NCBI GenBank assembly: GCA_016930695.1
Contig: JAFGGD010000026.1
Coordinates: 1 to 64,000 of the forward strand
Reading direction: 5' to 3'
DNA length: 64,000 nt
Source: Candidatus Eisenbacteria bacterium
GTDB lineage: Bacteria > Orphanbacterota > Orphanbacteria > Orphanbacterales > Orphanbacteraceae
A program made the translations under genes and the position numbers. The notes beneath the pieces were generated by a model. That model was given only the letters and a program-made list of their open reading frames with translations. It ran no database searches and was not told the origin of the DNA. Positions 43,138-50,286 of this stretch are shown here, one piece after another. Within the stretch, counting starts at the first letter, position 1; each line of letters opens with the position of its first letter.

Positions 43138-43241
43138 CCGGTCCGACGGCTCGCAAATCCCTGGTCCGATGGGAATGTGACTACGTATCCGCCGGGCCGG
43201 CGATCGAACGGCGAGCCGAACTCGTTCGTTCAATCGCGCAC

Positions 43242-43270
43242 ATCTTAATCTAAGTCAACAAAACAGGCAA
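43242..43270 (-). promoter_or_regulatory. Candidate promoter of the ATP-grasp leader
   Basis: Minus strand TTGCCT (43270-43265), 17-bp spacer, TAAGAT (43247-43242), each four of six matches to consensus. The predicted leader is about 210 nt and includes the terminator at 43086-43137. Confidence 0.3.
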
Positions 43271-43316
43271 TAAAGAAAAAGGGGGTGATTCTCCTCGGCG
43301 GGGGGGGTGCCTCCTT

Positions 43317-43844
43317 TTATTCCAAACCGTCTCCGGGGCGCCGCCGATCCGTCGACCAGTCGATTCCCACGCTCCACCCGGGATCGTTCGCGCCGATCGT
43401 GCCTCCCAGAATCGCCCCGGTCGCGGCCATCGCCCCGGCCATGTACCACGCGTTCCGGTAGTCGTCCGAGCCGGAGAGCGCATTGGCGAGGATCCCGAGA
43501 AAGAGCCCGGTTTGGGCGCCCGCGCCCAGCCCTTTCATCGTGCATTGAAAACGGGAAAGCTCGTAGACGCGGGGGCGGTAGAGCTGTTCCACCGGATAGG
43601 CGCCGAAGCGGTTGAAAGAGAGTGTGGTCGGTGACCGCGTCGTCTCGGTTTCCGCGGGTTCCTTCCGTTCCTCGGGAGGGGTGAGGCGGAGCCGCGCGTC
43701 CCGCAGAAGCCAGCCGGTGTATGCCGACGGGGCGCGGAGTCGCGGGCCGGTCCGTTCGGGGTCGGGCGGCGTTTCATCCGCCGCGGCGAAGGCTCGTGCG
43801 ACGAAGAAAAAGAGAAGGATCGGAAACAGGGCCGGCCGAAACAT
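43317..43844 (-). CDS. Small exported/membrane protein, function unknown
   Basis: A 175-residue protein that I do not recognise. The start at 43844 is chosen for its signal peptide (MFRPALFPILLFFFVARAFA) and an AAAAGG upstream; an in-frame ATG at 43886 is less likely. The mature part is Pro/Arg/Glu-rich to about residue 75. A Gly/Ala-rich hydrophobic segment (GLGAGAQTGLFLGILANAL, then AGAMAATGAILGGTIGA) follows, which could be a glycine-zipper membrane hairpin. It is a single gene convergent with nothing close. Glycine-zipper lipoprotein-like envelope proteins are a possible comparison, but this is speculative. Confidence 0.55.
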   Translation of the reverse strand: MFRPALFPILLFFFVARAFAAADETPPDPERTGPRLRAPSAYTGWLLRDARLRLTPPEERKEPAETETTRSPTTLSFNRFGAYPVEQLYRPRVYELSRFQCTMKGLGAGAQTGLFLGILANALSGSDDYRNAWYMAGAMAATGAILGGTIGANDPGWSVGIDWSTDRRRPGDGLE

Positions 43845-43884
43845 GGTCGTACCTTTTGGGCAGGGGCGGGTGAACCTCGACATC

Positions 43885-43914
43885 ATTGTAAATCATGATT
43901 CGTTCCGTCCGCAA
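43885..43914 (-). promoter_or_regulatory. Candidate promoter of the 43317-43844 gene
   Basis: Minus strand TTGCGG (43914-43909), 18-bp spacer, TACAAT (43890-43885), placed 41 bp before the ATG. Confidence 0.4.
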
Positions 43915-44021
43915 GGAGAACGGGCGTCATCGGGCGGTGCGCCGGACCGGCCCGCGCGGCGCGTGGAACGTGTACGGTCGTTCCGGGAGAATCCGCCGGG
44001 GGGGCTCATAGTCGAGATTCA

Positions 44022-44030
44022 TGGTACAAT
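44022..44030 (+). promoter_or_regulatory. Extended -10 promoter of the ABC-F leader
   Basis: TGGTACAAT, identical to the element at 36338-36346. The transcript would start near 44037, leaving a 220-nt leader before the ABC-F ATG. Confidence 0.52.
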
Positions 44031-44072
44031 AGCTTCGTGGGGCCGAAGAGAGCCCCGGGAGGAATCGGCACG

Positions 44073-44084
44073 GTGAAGATCTAA
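44073..44084 (+). CDS. Possible three-codon leader ORF
   Basis: GTG AAG ATC TAA with a strong ribosome-binding site GGGAGGA (44057-44063), nine bases upstream. A ribosome would be loaded early in the ABC-F leader RNA, upstream of the antiterminator and terminator. Leader ORFs in this position are typical of ribosome-sensing attenuators of antibiotic-resistance ABC-F genes. This one is extremely short and could be chance. Confidence 0.35.
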   Translation: MKI

Positions 44085-44170
44085 AGCACACGAAGAAAGC
44101 GCCGCTCCGGCGGAGCGGACGGGGGCATCTCCGGACGGGGCGGGTCCCCTTCTTCGCGGGTTTTTCGAAT

Positions 44171-44234
44171 CGCGGCCGGTCCGACATGCGTACGAGGAAT
44201 GGACGGGCCGCGGGTAACCGCGGCTTTTTCTTTT
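44171..44234 (+). promoter_or_regulatory. Antiterminator/terminator pair (attenuator) of the ABC-F gene
   Basis: Terminator: GCCGCGG (44207-44213), a GTAA tetraloop, CCGCGGC (44218-44224), then TTTTTCTTTT (44225-44234), ending 25 nt before the ABC-F ATG. Antiterminator: 44171-44182 can pair with 44201-44212 in 11 of 12 positions (CGCGGCC with GGCCGCG, a G-G mismatch, then four more pairs). This uses up the 5' arm of the terminator, so the two structures are mutually exclusive. That is the layout of a transcription attenuator. Confidence 0.65.
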
Positions 44235-44263
44235 CGAAGAGTCCGACGGGAATCGGGACATGA
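44186..44263 (+). CDS. Possible 25-codon leader peptide overlapping the ABC-F start
   Basis: ATG at 44186 opens a 25-residue frame (MRTRNGRAAGNRGFFF then SKSPTGIGT). Its TGA overlaps the ABC-F ATG in an ATGA arrangement, allowing translational coupling. It runs through the terminator hairpin, so a ribosome on it would melt the hairpin. There is no good ribosome-binding site, which keeps confidence low. Confidence 0.3.
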   Translation: MRTRNGRAAGNRGFFFSKSPTGIGT

Positions 44264-45774
44264 AAAACATCGGTATCGAGTTCGAGGATGTCGGTTTCCT
44301 CTACGACGATGGATCGGCGCCGCTCCTCGCCGGTTTTACATGCCGATTCGCGGAGGGATGGACCGGCGTGGTGGGGGCGAACGGCTCGGGGAAGACCACT
44401 CTGCTCCGTCTCGCCGTCGGCGATCTCCGACCCCGGACCGGGCGGATCCGCATCCCCGGGCCGGCCCTTTACGGCGAGCAGAGAACCGACGTCCCGCCGG
44501 CGGATCTGGGGGGTTTTCTCAGGAGCGCCGACCCCGAGGCGTGCCGCCTGCGGGGCGCGCTCCACGTCGGCGGGGATTGGGACCGGCGCTGGAGCACGCT
44601 CAGCCACGGTGAAAGGAAGAGGACGCAAATCGCCGTCCTCCTCAGGCGCGAGCCGATGGTGCTCGCCGTGGACGAACCGACGAACCATCTGGACGGGGAG
44701 GCGCGTGGGCTGTTGATCGACGCACTCGGCGCATTCCGCGGCGTCGGCCTTCTGGTCAGCCATGACCGGGAGCTGCTCGACCGCCTCTGCGCGCGATGCC
44801 TGTTCCTCGATCCCCCCGAGGCGATCCTGCGGCCGGGCGGGTACGGAGAGGGGGCGCGCGAGGCGGCGCGGGAGAGGACGGAAGCGGTCCGGCGCCGGGA
44901 GATCGCTCGGGGAGAGCGCCGGCGTCTGGAGCGGGAGGCGGACCGCCGCCGGCGAGAATCGGAGCGGGGGGAGAAGGGGCTGTCGAAGAAGAGGCTCGAC
45001 GCGAAAGACCGGGACGGTCGCGCGAAGGCGAATCTCGCCCGGCTGACCGGCAAGGACGGCGCGGCGGCCCGACGTCTCCGAAACATGGAGGACCGGGCGG
45101 CGCGCGCCGCGTCGAAGGAGGAAGAGATCCGTCCGCGAAAGGCGTACGAAACGGGCATCGCCCTCCCCGGGACGAAGAGCCCCCGCGACTACCTCCTGCG
45201 TCTCTCCGCCGGGACGATCCCCCTGGGCGGCGGCGCGCTCCGTCATCCCGATTTGGCCGTCGGTCGCGACGATCGCGTCGCGCTGATCGGACCGAACGGA
45301 GCGGGAAAGAGCACCCTGGTGGAGAGGATCATCCGCTCCATCGATCTGCCGGAGGGGCGTGTGGTCTACATCCCGCAGGAGATCGACCTCGATCGATCGG
45401 CGGCGATCCTGGACGAGGCGCGAAGCCTCCCCCGCGCGGAGCTGGGGAGGATGATGAGCGTGGTCAGTCGTCTCGGATCCCGGCCGGAGCGTCTGCTCGG
45501 GAGCGGCGCGCCGACGCCAGGGGAGATTCGCAAGCTGCTCCTCGCCGTCGGCGTGGCGCGGGAGCCGTGGCTCATCGTGCTCGACGAGCCGACCAACCAC
45601 ATGGACCTTCCTTCGGTGGAGTGCCTGGAGGAGGCGCTTGGCGGATTCCCCGGCGCGCTCCTCCTGGTGAGCCACGACACGGCCTTCCTCCGGCGGCTCA
45701 CCCGCGTCCGTTGGATGATCGACCGCGCCGGAGAACCGGAGAGTTTTGACCTCCGGGTCCGTGCTTGGAAATGA
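44260..45774 (+). CDS. ABC-F family ATPase
   Basis: A 504-residue soluble protein with two ABC domains and no membrane segments. ABC1: Walker A GANGSGKTT (about 41-49), signature LSHGERKR, Walker B VLAVDEPTNHLD. The long, highly charged linker between domains (about 195-300, rich in Arg, Glu and Lys) is the ribosome-reaching arm of ABC-F proteins. ABC2: Walker A GPNGAGKST, signature-like TPGEIRKLLL and Walker B LIVLDEPTNHMD. ABC-F proteins bind the ribosomal E site and either rescue stalled ribosomes or eject antibiotics from the peptidyl-transferase region. The upstream attenuator with leader ORFs suggests induction by ribosome-targeting drugs, as for other resistance ABC-Fs; the drug is unknown. 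Confidence 0.88.
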   Translation: MKNIGIEFEDVGFLYDDGSAPLLAGFTCRFAEGWTGVVGANGSGKTTLLRLAVGDLRPRTGRIRIPGPALYGEQRTDVPPADLGGFLRSADPEACRLRGALHVGGDWDRRWSTLSHGERKRTQIAVLLRREPMVLAVDEPTNHLDGEARGLLIDALGAFRGVGLLVSHDRELLDRLCARCLFLDPPEAILRPGGYGEGAREAARERTEAVRRREIARGERRRLEREADRRRRESERGEKGLSKKRLDAKDRDGRAKANLARLTGKDGAAARRLRNMEDRAARAASKEEEIRPRKAYETGIALPGTKSPRDYLLRLSAGTIPLGGGALRHPDLAVGRDDRVALIGPNGAGKSTLVERIIRSIDLPEGRVVYIPQEIDLDRSAAILDEARSLPRAELGRMMSVVSRLGSRPERLLGSGAPTPGEIRKLLLAVGVAREPWLIVLDEPTNHMDLPSVECLEEALGGFPGALLLVSHDTAFLRRLTRVRWMIDRAGEPESFDLRVRAWK

Positions 45775-45816
45775 GAGGGCGCGGGGCGATCCGCCGCGCC
45801 GCCGCCGGCCCGGGCT

Positions 45817-46815
45817 CTAAGGCGCGACCACGCCGTCGTAGATCTTCATGCGGCCGAAGATCCCTTGGAAGACGGTTCCGTGGGAGGAGTTGCTGATCCC
45901 CAGACCCCTGTCGTTGCCATGGTCGAGAACGGCATCCCTCTCACATGCCAAACCGTCGTCGAGATAAAGGCGGGCGGTTTGGCCGTCGTAGGTGATTCGC
46001 CCTTCGTGCCAGGCGCCGGGTGTGTAGCGCGCGGAGCTTCTCTGAACGACGCCGCCGTTGACCATCAGGGAGACGGTGCTGTCCGGTTCGAGGCGGAAGG
46101 ACATCCAGCGCCAGAGGTCGCCGCCGACGAAGACCGGATGGGAGCCCGGTCCGGCCGCGGCCGGTTTGAAACGGGCGCTGATGGTGAAGGCGGCGAAGTC
46201 GAGACTGTCGATGGTCGTCCCGGCGTGGCAACCGCCTTCGTTGATCCCGTCGAGGTAGACGCCGTTGCAGTAGATCCCCGCCTCCTGAAAAGGTGTGTTA
46301 TAGAGCGACATCGGTCCGTGGAATCCGGTCACGTCGCCGGCGTTCTCCACGAGCGGATAGTATGCGATCAGGCGGTCGTCGATCGAATCGGTCGCGGCGG
46401 CGAGCGGGTTGGAGAGGTCCGAAAGATTCCCGGCGGCGTCCTCGCTGCGGAGCGCGAAGAAATAGGACGCGCCCAGATCGAGCCCCGCTACGGTGAGTGT
46501 TTCCGGTTCCCCCGGCGCGCCCGGGATCGGTTCGCCGGAGAGGGTGTCCGCGGTGTCCCAGTTGCCGGTGGTAATCGTCGCCGAGGAATAGCGGAGATCG
46601 TAGCGGCTCACGTCGAATGTTTTGGCCGGGTCGGCCGGCGTGGTCCAGACAAGGGTGATCGACGAGTCGCCCGCCGATGCCGCGGAGAGATCGGCCACCG
46701 CCGCAGGTCCGGTTGTGTCCCCGCCTCCGCCGGTCGGTCCGTCGTCCCCGCCGCCGCACCCGGCGATCGGGAGAGCCGTCACGATCAACCAAGCGAGAGC
46801 CCTTCGCCGTCGCAT
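45817..46815 (-). CDS. Lipoprotein with fibronectin-III and LamG-like domains
   Basis: A 332-residue lipoprotein. The start at 46815 (MRRRRALAWL) is chosen for AGGAG upstream and for the lipobox ALPIAGC. A Gly/Asp-rich linker follows the lipid anchor. Next is a fibronectin-type-III domain (AVADLSAASAGDSSITLVWT ... YDLRY), then a LamG/concanavalin-A-like jelly-roll domain (about 155-332) with DDRLIAYYPLVENAGD, FTISARFKP, WHEGRITYDG and a final GRMKIYDG. Domains of this kind bind carbohydrate or protein ligands. No catalytic motif is present. A cell-surface or periplasmic binding role is inferred. Confidence 0.8.
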   Translation of the reverse strand: MRRRRALAWLIVTALPIAGCGGGDDGPTGGGGDTTGPAAVADLSAASAGDSSITLVWTTPADPAKTFDVSRYDLRYSSATITTGNWDTADTLSGEPIPGAPGEPETLTVAGLDLGASYFFALRSEDAAGNLSDLSNPLAAATDSIDDRLIAYYPLVENAGDVTGFHGPMSLYNTPFQEAGIYCNGVYLDGINEGGCHAGTTIDSLDFAAFTISARFKPAAAGPGSHPVFVGGDLWRWMSFRLEPDSTVSLMVNGGVVQRSSARYTPGAWHEGRITYDGQTARLYLDDGLACERDAVLDHGNDRGLGISNSSHGTVFQGIFGRMKIYDGVVAP

Positions 46816-46996
46816 CGCCCATCTCCTTTCGTTGATAAATGAAGAACGCCCCGGACGGCATGGCCGGTTTTCGATCCGCGCCATGCGCCTTCTCCCTAGT
46901 ATCAAAGCGGGCGGGAAGGCGTCTGTCAAGAAGGCGGGTGTCGGGGGTGCGGACGAGACATCCCTGTCCCAGACGGCCGAAGCGGCGGGAACCGGG

Positions 46997-48469
46997 TTAC
47001 AGGGAGCGTGAGACGATCCGCAGATGATGGCCGTAGATCGCCAGGGTGATCGCCGTGCCGAACGCACGGGGGTGGTGGAGAAGGGTGTGGCTCAGGAATC
47101 CCCAGTAGGCGCGCCGGCCGGAATGCCGGACACCGAGATACCAGAGGGTCTTGAGGAAGGCGAAGACACCCTCCCATCCGACATAGACGCCGGGTCCCGA
47201 GGGTCGCAGGTTTTGGAGAAATGTGCGGGCCCTCGTGTAATAGGTATTCGGTTCGTAGAGATCTCGCATGAGACGGCGATAACCCGACAGCAACTCGCCG
47301 CGGGAGAGCTTGGTGCGGAAGTTGCAGATCGTTTTCGTGTTGTTGCCGTCACTCTCGCCGAGGAGGCGGCCCTCGGCGGCGAGCCTTTTATAGAGACGGG
47401 TCCCGGGGAGGGCGGTGAGGAGACCCACCATGGCGGTCACCACGCCGGTCCTCTGGATGAAATCGTATTGGCGCCGGAAAACGTCGGCCGTGTCGCCGTC
47501 GAACCCGATGATGAATCCACCCATCACCTCGAGGCCGGCGGTCTGGATCGCGGAAATCGCCTCGCCGAGGTCGCGACGCGTGTTCTGTAATTTGTTGCAA
47601 GAGACCAGGTTGTCCACGTCGGGCGTTTCGATACCCAGAAAGACCTTCTTGAATCCCGCCTCGACCATCAGGCGGAGCAGCTCCGGTTCGTCCGCCAGAT
47701 CGACGGAGGCTTCGGTGAGGAAGTCCATGCGGGCGCCGGTGGCTTTGCGCCATTCGACCATGCGGACGAGCAGCTCGCGCACCCGTGGTTTGTGCCCGAG
47801 AAAATTGTCGTCCACGAGAAAGAGGGAACCCTTCCATCCCGCCTCGCGGAGCGCGTCCAGCTCGGCGATCACCTGGTCCGACGACTTCGTCCGCGGCGTG
47901 CGGCCGTTCAAAACGATCACGTCGCAGAACTCGCAGTCGTAGGGGCAGCCGCGGCAGAACTGGACCGGCATGCACGCGTAATCCCGGAAATTCACCAGGT
48001 CCCACCGGGGGATCGGAACGTTCTTCATGTCCGGGCGGCGCTCCGCCTCGTAGATCGGACGCACGCGGCCCGCCAGCATGTCGGCGACAAGCTCCGGCAT
48101 CAACTCTTCCGCCTCGCCGAGGACGAAGTGGGGGATTTCCGGGAAATCCTCGTGCCGGATGGTGAAGAGGGGCCCGCCGGCGATCACCGGACGTCCGAGA
48201 GCCCGGCAGCGCAATGCGGCCGCCTGCGCCGATTCCTGGTGAACGAGCATGGCGCTGATCATGACGTAATCGGCCCACAGGATCCATGAGTCGGAAAGGT
48301 CGGTTACGTTGAGATCAACCAGTTCGAGGTTCCAGGAACGGGGGAGGAGGGCGGCGACGGTGAGAAGGCCGAGAGGGGGCGACCCGGCTTTTTTGGATAT
48401 AAAAGGAAGAGCGTGCCGGAAGCTCCAGAATGTGTCCGGGGTCTTGGGAGAGAGAAGAAGAACGTTCAT
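46997..48469 (-). CDS. B12-binding-domain radical SAM enzyme
   Basis: A 490-residue enzyme. The start at 48469 has GGGGAGG upstream, so the longer frame to 48550 is rejected. Residues 1-140 form a cobalamin-binding-like Rossmann domain (MNVLLLSPKTPDTFW, SPPLGLLTVAALLP, VIAGGPLF). The radical SAM core has C-x3-C-x2-C in CRGCPYDCEFC (about 170-180) and TEASVDLADEPELLRLM, and a C-terminal domain of the type found in many such proteins (YYTRARTFL to the end). Relatives include hopanoid methylase HpnP and other lipid or cofactor methylases. The substrate is not deducible: no hopanoid genes are here. The RRM gene lies upstream on the same strand. Confidence 0.85.
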   Translation of the reverse strand: MNVLLLSPKTPDTFWSFRHALPFISKKAGSPPLGLLTVAALLPRSWNLELVDLNVTDLSDSWILWADYVMISAMLVHQESAQAAALRCRALGRPVIAGGPLFTIRHEDFPEIPHFVLGEAEELMPELVADMLAGRVRPIYEAERRPDMKNVPIPRWDLVNFRDYACMPVQFCRGCPYDCEFCDVIVLNGRTPRTKSSDQVIAELDALREAGWKGSLFLVDDNFLGHKPRVRELLVRMVEWRKATGARMDFLTEASVDLADEPELLRLMVEAGFKKVFLGIETPDVDNLVSCNKLQNTRRDLGEAISAIQTAGLEVMGGFIIGFDGDTADVFRRQYDFIQRTGVVTAMVGLLTALPGTRLYKRLAAEGRLLGESDGNNTKTICNFRTKLSRGELLSGYRRLMRDLYEPNTYYTRARTFLQNLRPSGPGVYVGWEGVFAFLKTLWYLGVRHSGRRAYWGFLSHTLLHHPRAFGTAITLAIYGHHLRIVSRSL

Positions 48470-48601
48470 TTCGCTACCTCCCCTCCGTTGCAGACCGAGT
48501 TGTGTTCGGGCGCCTGCTCGTCGCCCTTGTGCCCCGCCGGGCGAGGTCATGGCGGGCGGGGACCACCGGGGTGGGCCCCGCCCGATCGTGTGTGCGCCGT
48601 G

Positions 48602-48844
48602 TCAGCGGCGCGGCTGTGCCTTATCCACCTTCAGGTTGCGTCCGTTCATGTCGGCGCCGTTCAGGGCGCTGATGGCGGCTTCGCCGCCCGTATCGTCCAT
48701 TTCGACGAAACCGAAGCCGCGGGGACTGCCGGTTTGGCGATCGGTAACGACGTGAACGTCCTCAACGGTGCCGTGCTGGGAGAAAAGGGAGCGCAGATCC
48801 TCTTCGGTCGCGCTAAAGGGAAGGTTGCCGACGTACAGTCTCAT
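48602..48844 (-). CDS. RRM-type RNA-binding protein
   Basis: An 80-residue single RNA-recognition-motif protein. RNP2 is LYVGNLPF (residues 3-10) and RNP1 is RGFGFVEM (about 42-49), both with their aromatic residues intact. The start at 48844 (MRLYVGN) is the natural domain start; an ATG 19 codons upstream is possible. Bacterial RRM proteins are often cold-induced RNA chaperones. A near-consensus promoter lies 205 bp upstream, so the mRNA has a ~200-nt leader with an 8-bp hairpin at 48933-48953. That arrangement fits post-transcriptional or temperature control. Confidence 0.93.
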   Translation of the reverse strand: MRLYVGNLPFSATEEDLRSLFSQHGTVEDVHVVTDRQTGSPRGFGFVEMDDTGGEAAISALNGADMNGRNLKVDKAQPRR

Positions 48845-49048
48845 CTCGTATTCACGCTCCGTACCGCCCCTAACGATCAACCGCCGGTCTCCGGCGAGCA
48901 AAGAGCCCCGCGCGGAACCGATCCTACGGGCAGCGGGCCCGTTCGGCCCGCTCGCGCACTCGGGAACTTGTCTCCTTGACCGACATACGATTCAACGGGG
49001 GCGTCAACGGCGAGTCGATTCGGAAGGAGTACCCCACATACACTAAAC

Positions 49049-49077
49049 ACAATAGGCGAAGGCGGGGTGGTTGTCAA
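49049..49077 (-). promoter_or_regulatory. Strong sigma-70-like promoter of the RRM gene
   Basis: Minus strand: consensus TTGACA (49077-49072), exact 17-bp spacer, TATTGT (49054-49049). The predicted start is near 49042. Confidence 0.72.
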
Positions 49078-49132
49078 GGAAAGAACCCCGGGCGCCCCGC
49101 CGGAAGACCCGAATGAGTGCTTTCGGCGCTTT

Positions 49133-50104
49133 TCAGCCACGGGCGGGTCTCGCCTGGGCATCCCGATTCCCTTCCGCCGGCCGGTTTTCCGGGAAATGGG
49201 AGACCAGGTCGCTCTTTTCGCCGAACTGGGCGAGGAACTCCAGATCCATGCCGCGCAGCGTGAGGTGGACCGGGAGGAGAATCGTCGTCCCGACGACGGG
49301 GAGAAGGAGCAGCAAGAAGCCGGCGCAACAGGTCAGGAAGCCGAAGGTCGTGGTGATAATGAGCACGGCGATGTGCAAGACGAGGTAGAAGAGGCCGTAG
49401 AGAACGAACTCCCAGGCGTGTTCTTTAAGAACCGGCCAGAAGGTGCGCCACGCCGCCGTCGCCCGCAATCCGTGCTTGTACATGACGGGGACGACGAAGT
49501 GGAGCAGAAAGAAATCGACGTAGGTCGCGATGACGATGAGCACGCCGATCACGCTCCCCAGGAAGATGAATCCGGCCACGCCCAGCTCGGCGGGGAGGCT
49601 CGGCACGGCGATGGGGAGCACGGAGAGCGCGGCGAAAGCGGTGAGGGGGACTACCGAGACCATGCAGATCAGCGTGTAGACGAGCCGCCAAAGGAAAAGG
49701 GAGTCGCCCAGTTTGGCGTAGTTTTTCCAGGGATCCCGCACCGAAGCGCGGTCGTTCACCAGATTGTCCAGGTAAAGGAACTGGCCGCGCGAGCTGAGCC
49801 ACAGGAAAAGAAGGAAGAAGAAGAGGGCGATGATAACGATGAAGGCGATGATCGCCGCCGCCACGCCGCCGGCGAGCACCTCGCCGAGCCGGTCGGAGGC
49901 GCCGTCGTAGACGTGGCCCAAGGAACCGCCGCGTTGACGGAATCCGGAACCGCCGTTTCCGCCCGCCCCGGTGAAGTCGGTGAGTTCGGCGAGCCAGACC
50001 GTGAAGCCGATGATGAACCATTTGACCGGATCGAGAGGAGAGAAGAGGAGACGCTTCATTCTGCGCCACCCGCGGCCGAGCGGACCCGTGTAAGAGATCG
50101 ACAT
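49133..50104 (-). CDS. Multi-pass membrane protein, function unknown
   Basis: A 323-residue integral membrane protein. After a soluble N-terminal part (FSPLDPVKWFIIGFTVWL is near the first helix), about six strongly hydrophobic helices follow, separated by short loops. The RGQFLYLDNLVNDRASVRDPW segment between helices 2 and 3 is the most distinctive soluble part. Similar uncharacterised proteins in archaea and bacteria carry this SxGxFxxxDNLV pattern. No transporter or enzyme motif is seen. GAGGTG precedes the ATG. It may share a transcript with the PLP decarboxylase located 182 bp upstream on the same strand, but that gap is long. Confidence 0.65.
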   Translation of the reverse strand: MSISYTGPLGRGWRRMKRLLFSPLDPVKWFIIGFTVWLAELTDFTGAGGNGGSGFRQRGGSLGHVYDGASDRLGEVLAGGVAAAIIAFIVIIALFFFLLFLWLSSRGQFLYLDNLVNDRASVRDPWKNYAKLGDSLFLWRLVYTLICMVSVVPLTAFAALSVLPIAVPSLPAELGVAGFIFLGSVIGVLIVIATYVDFFLLHFVVPVMYKHGLRATAAWRTFWPVLKEHAWEFVLYGLFYLVLHIAVLIITTTFGFLTCCAGFLLLLLPVVGTTILLPVHLTLRGMDLEFLAQFGEKSDLVSHFPENRPAEGNRDAQARPARG

Positions 50105-50286
50105 GATTCACCTCGAAGGAATTCGTGTTGGGACGCCTTTCATCCGGTCCCATCGTACCGGTGGCGGCGCGTCGTCACCAAAGGAAAAATGACTGCGCCC
50201 GGCGGCTCCTCCGTCCGGTTGTCGGATTCCGTGGCGGGTCGCGCGGGGATCGGCACGGTGTTTCGAATACCGTTGAAGGAGCGGGT

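Noticed and set aside
43927-45675. 582-codon minus-strand open frame
   Set aside because: Antisense to the ABC-F gene; it lacks recognisable domains and would extend through the attenuator hairpin.
48553-48580. Palindromic GCGGGG...CCCCGC after the RRM gene as an intrinsic terminator
   Set aside because: The stem is imperfect and no T-run follows on the minus strand.
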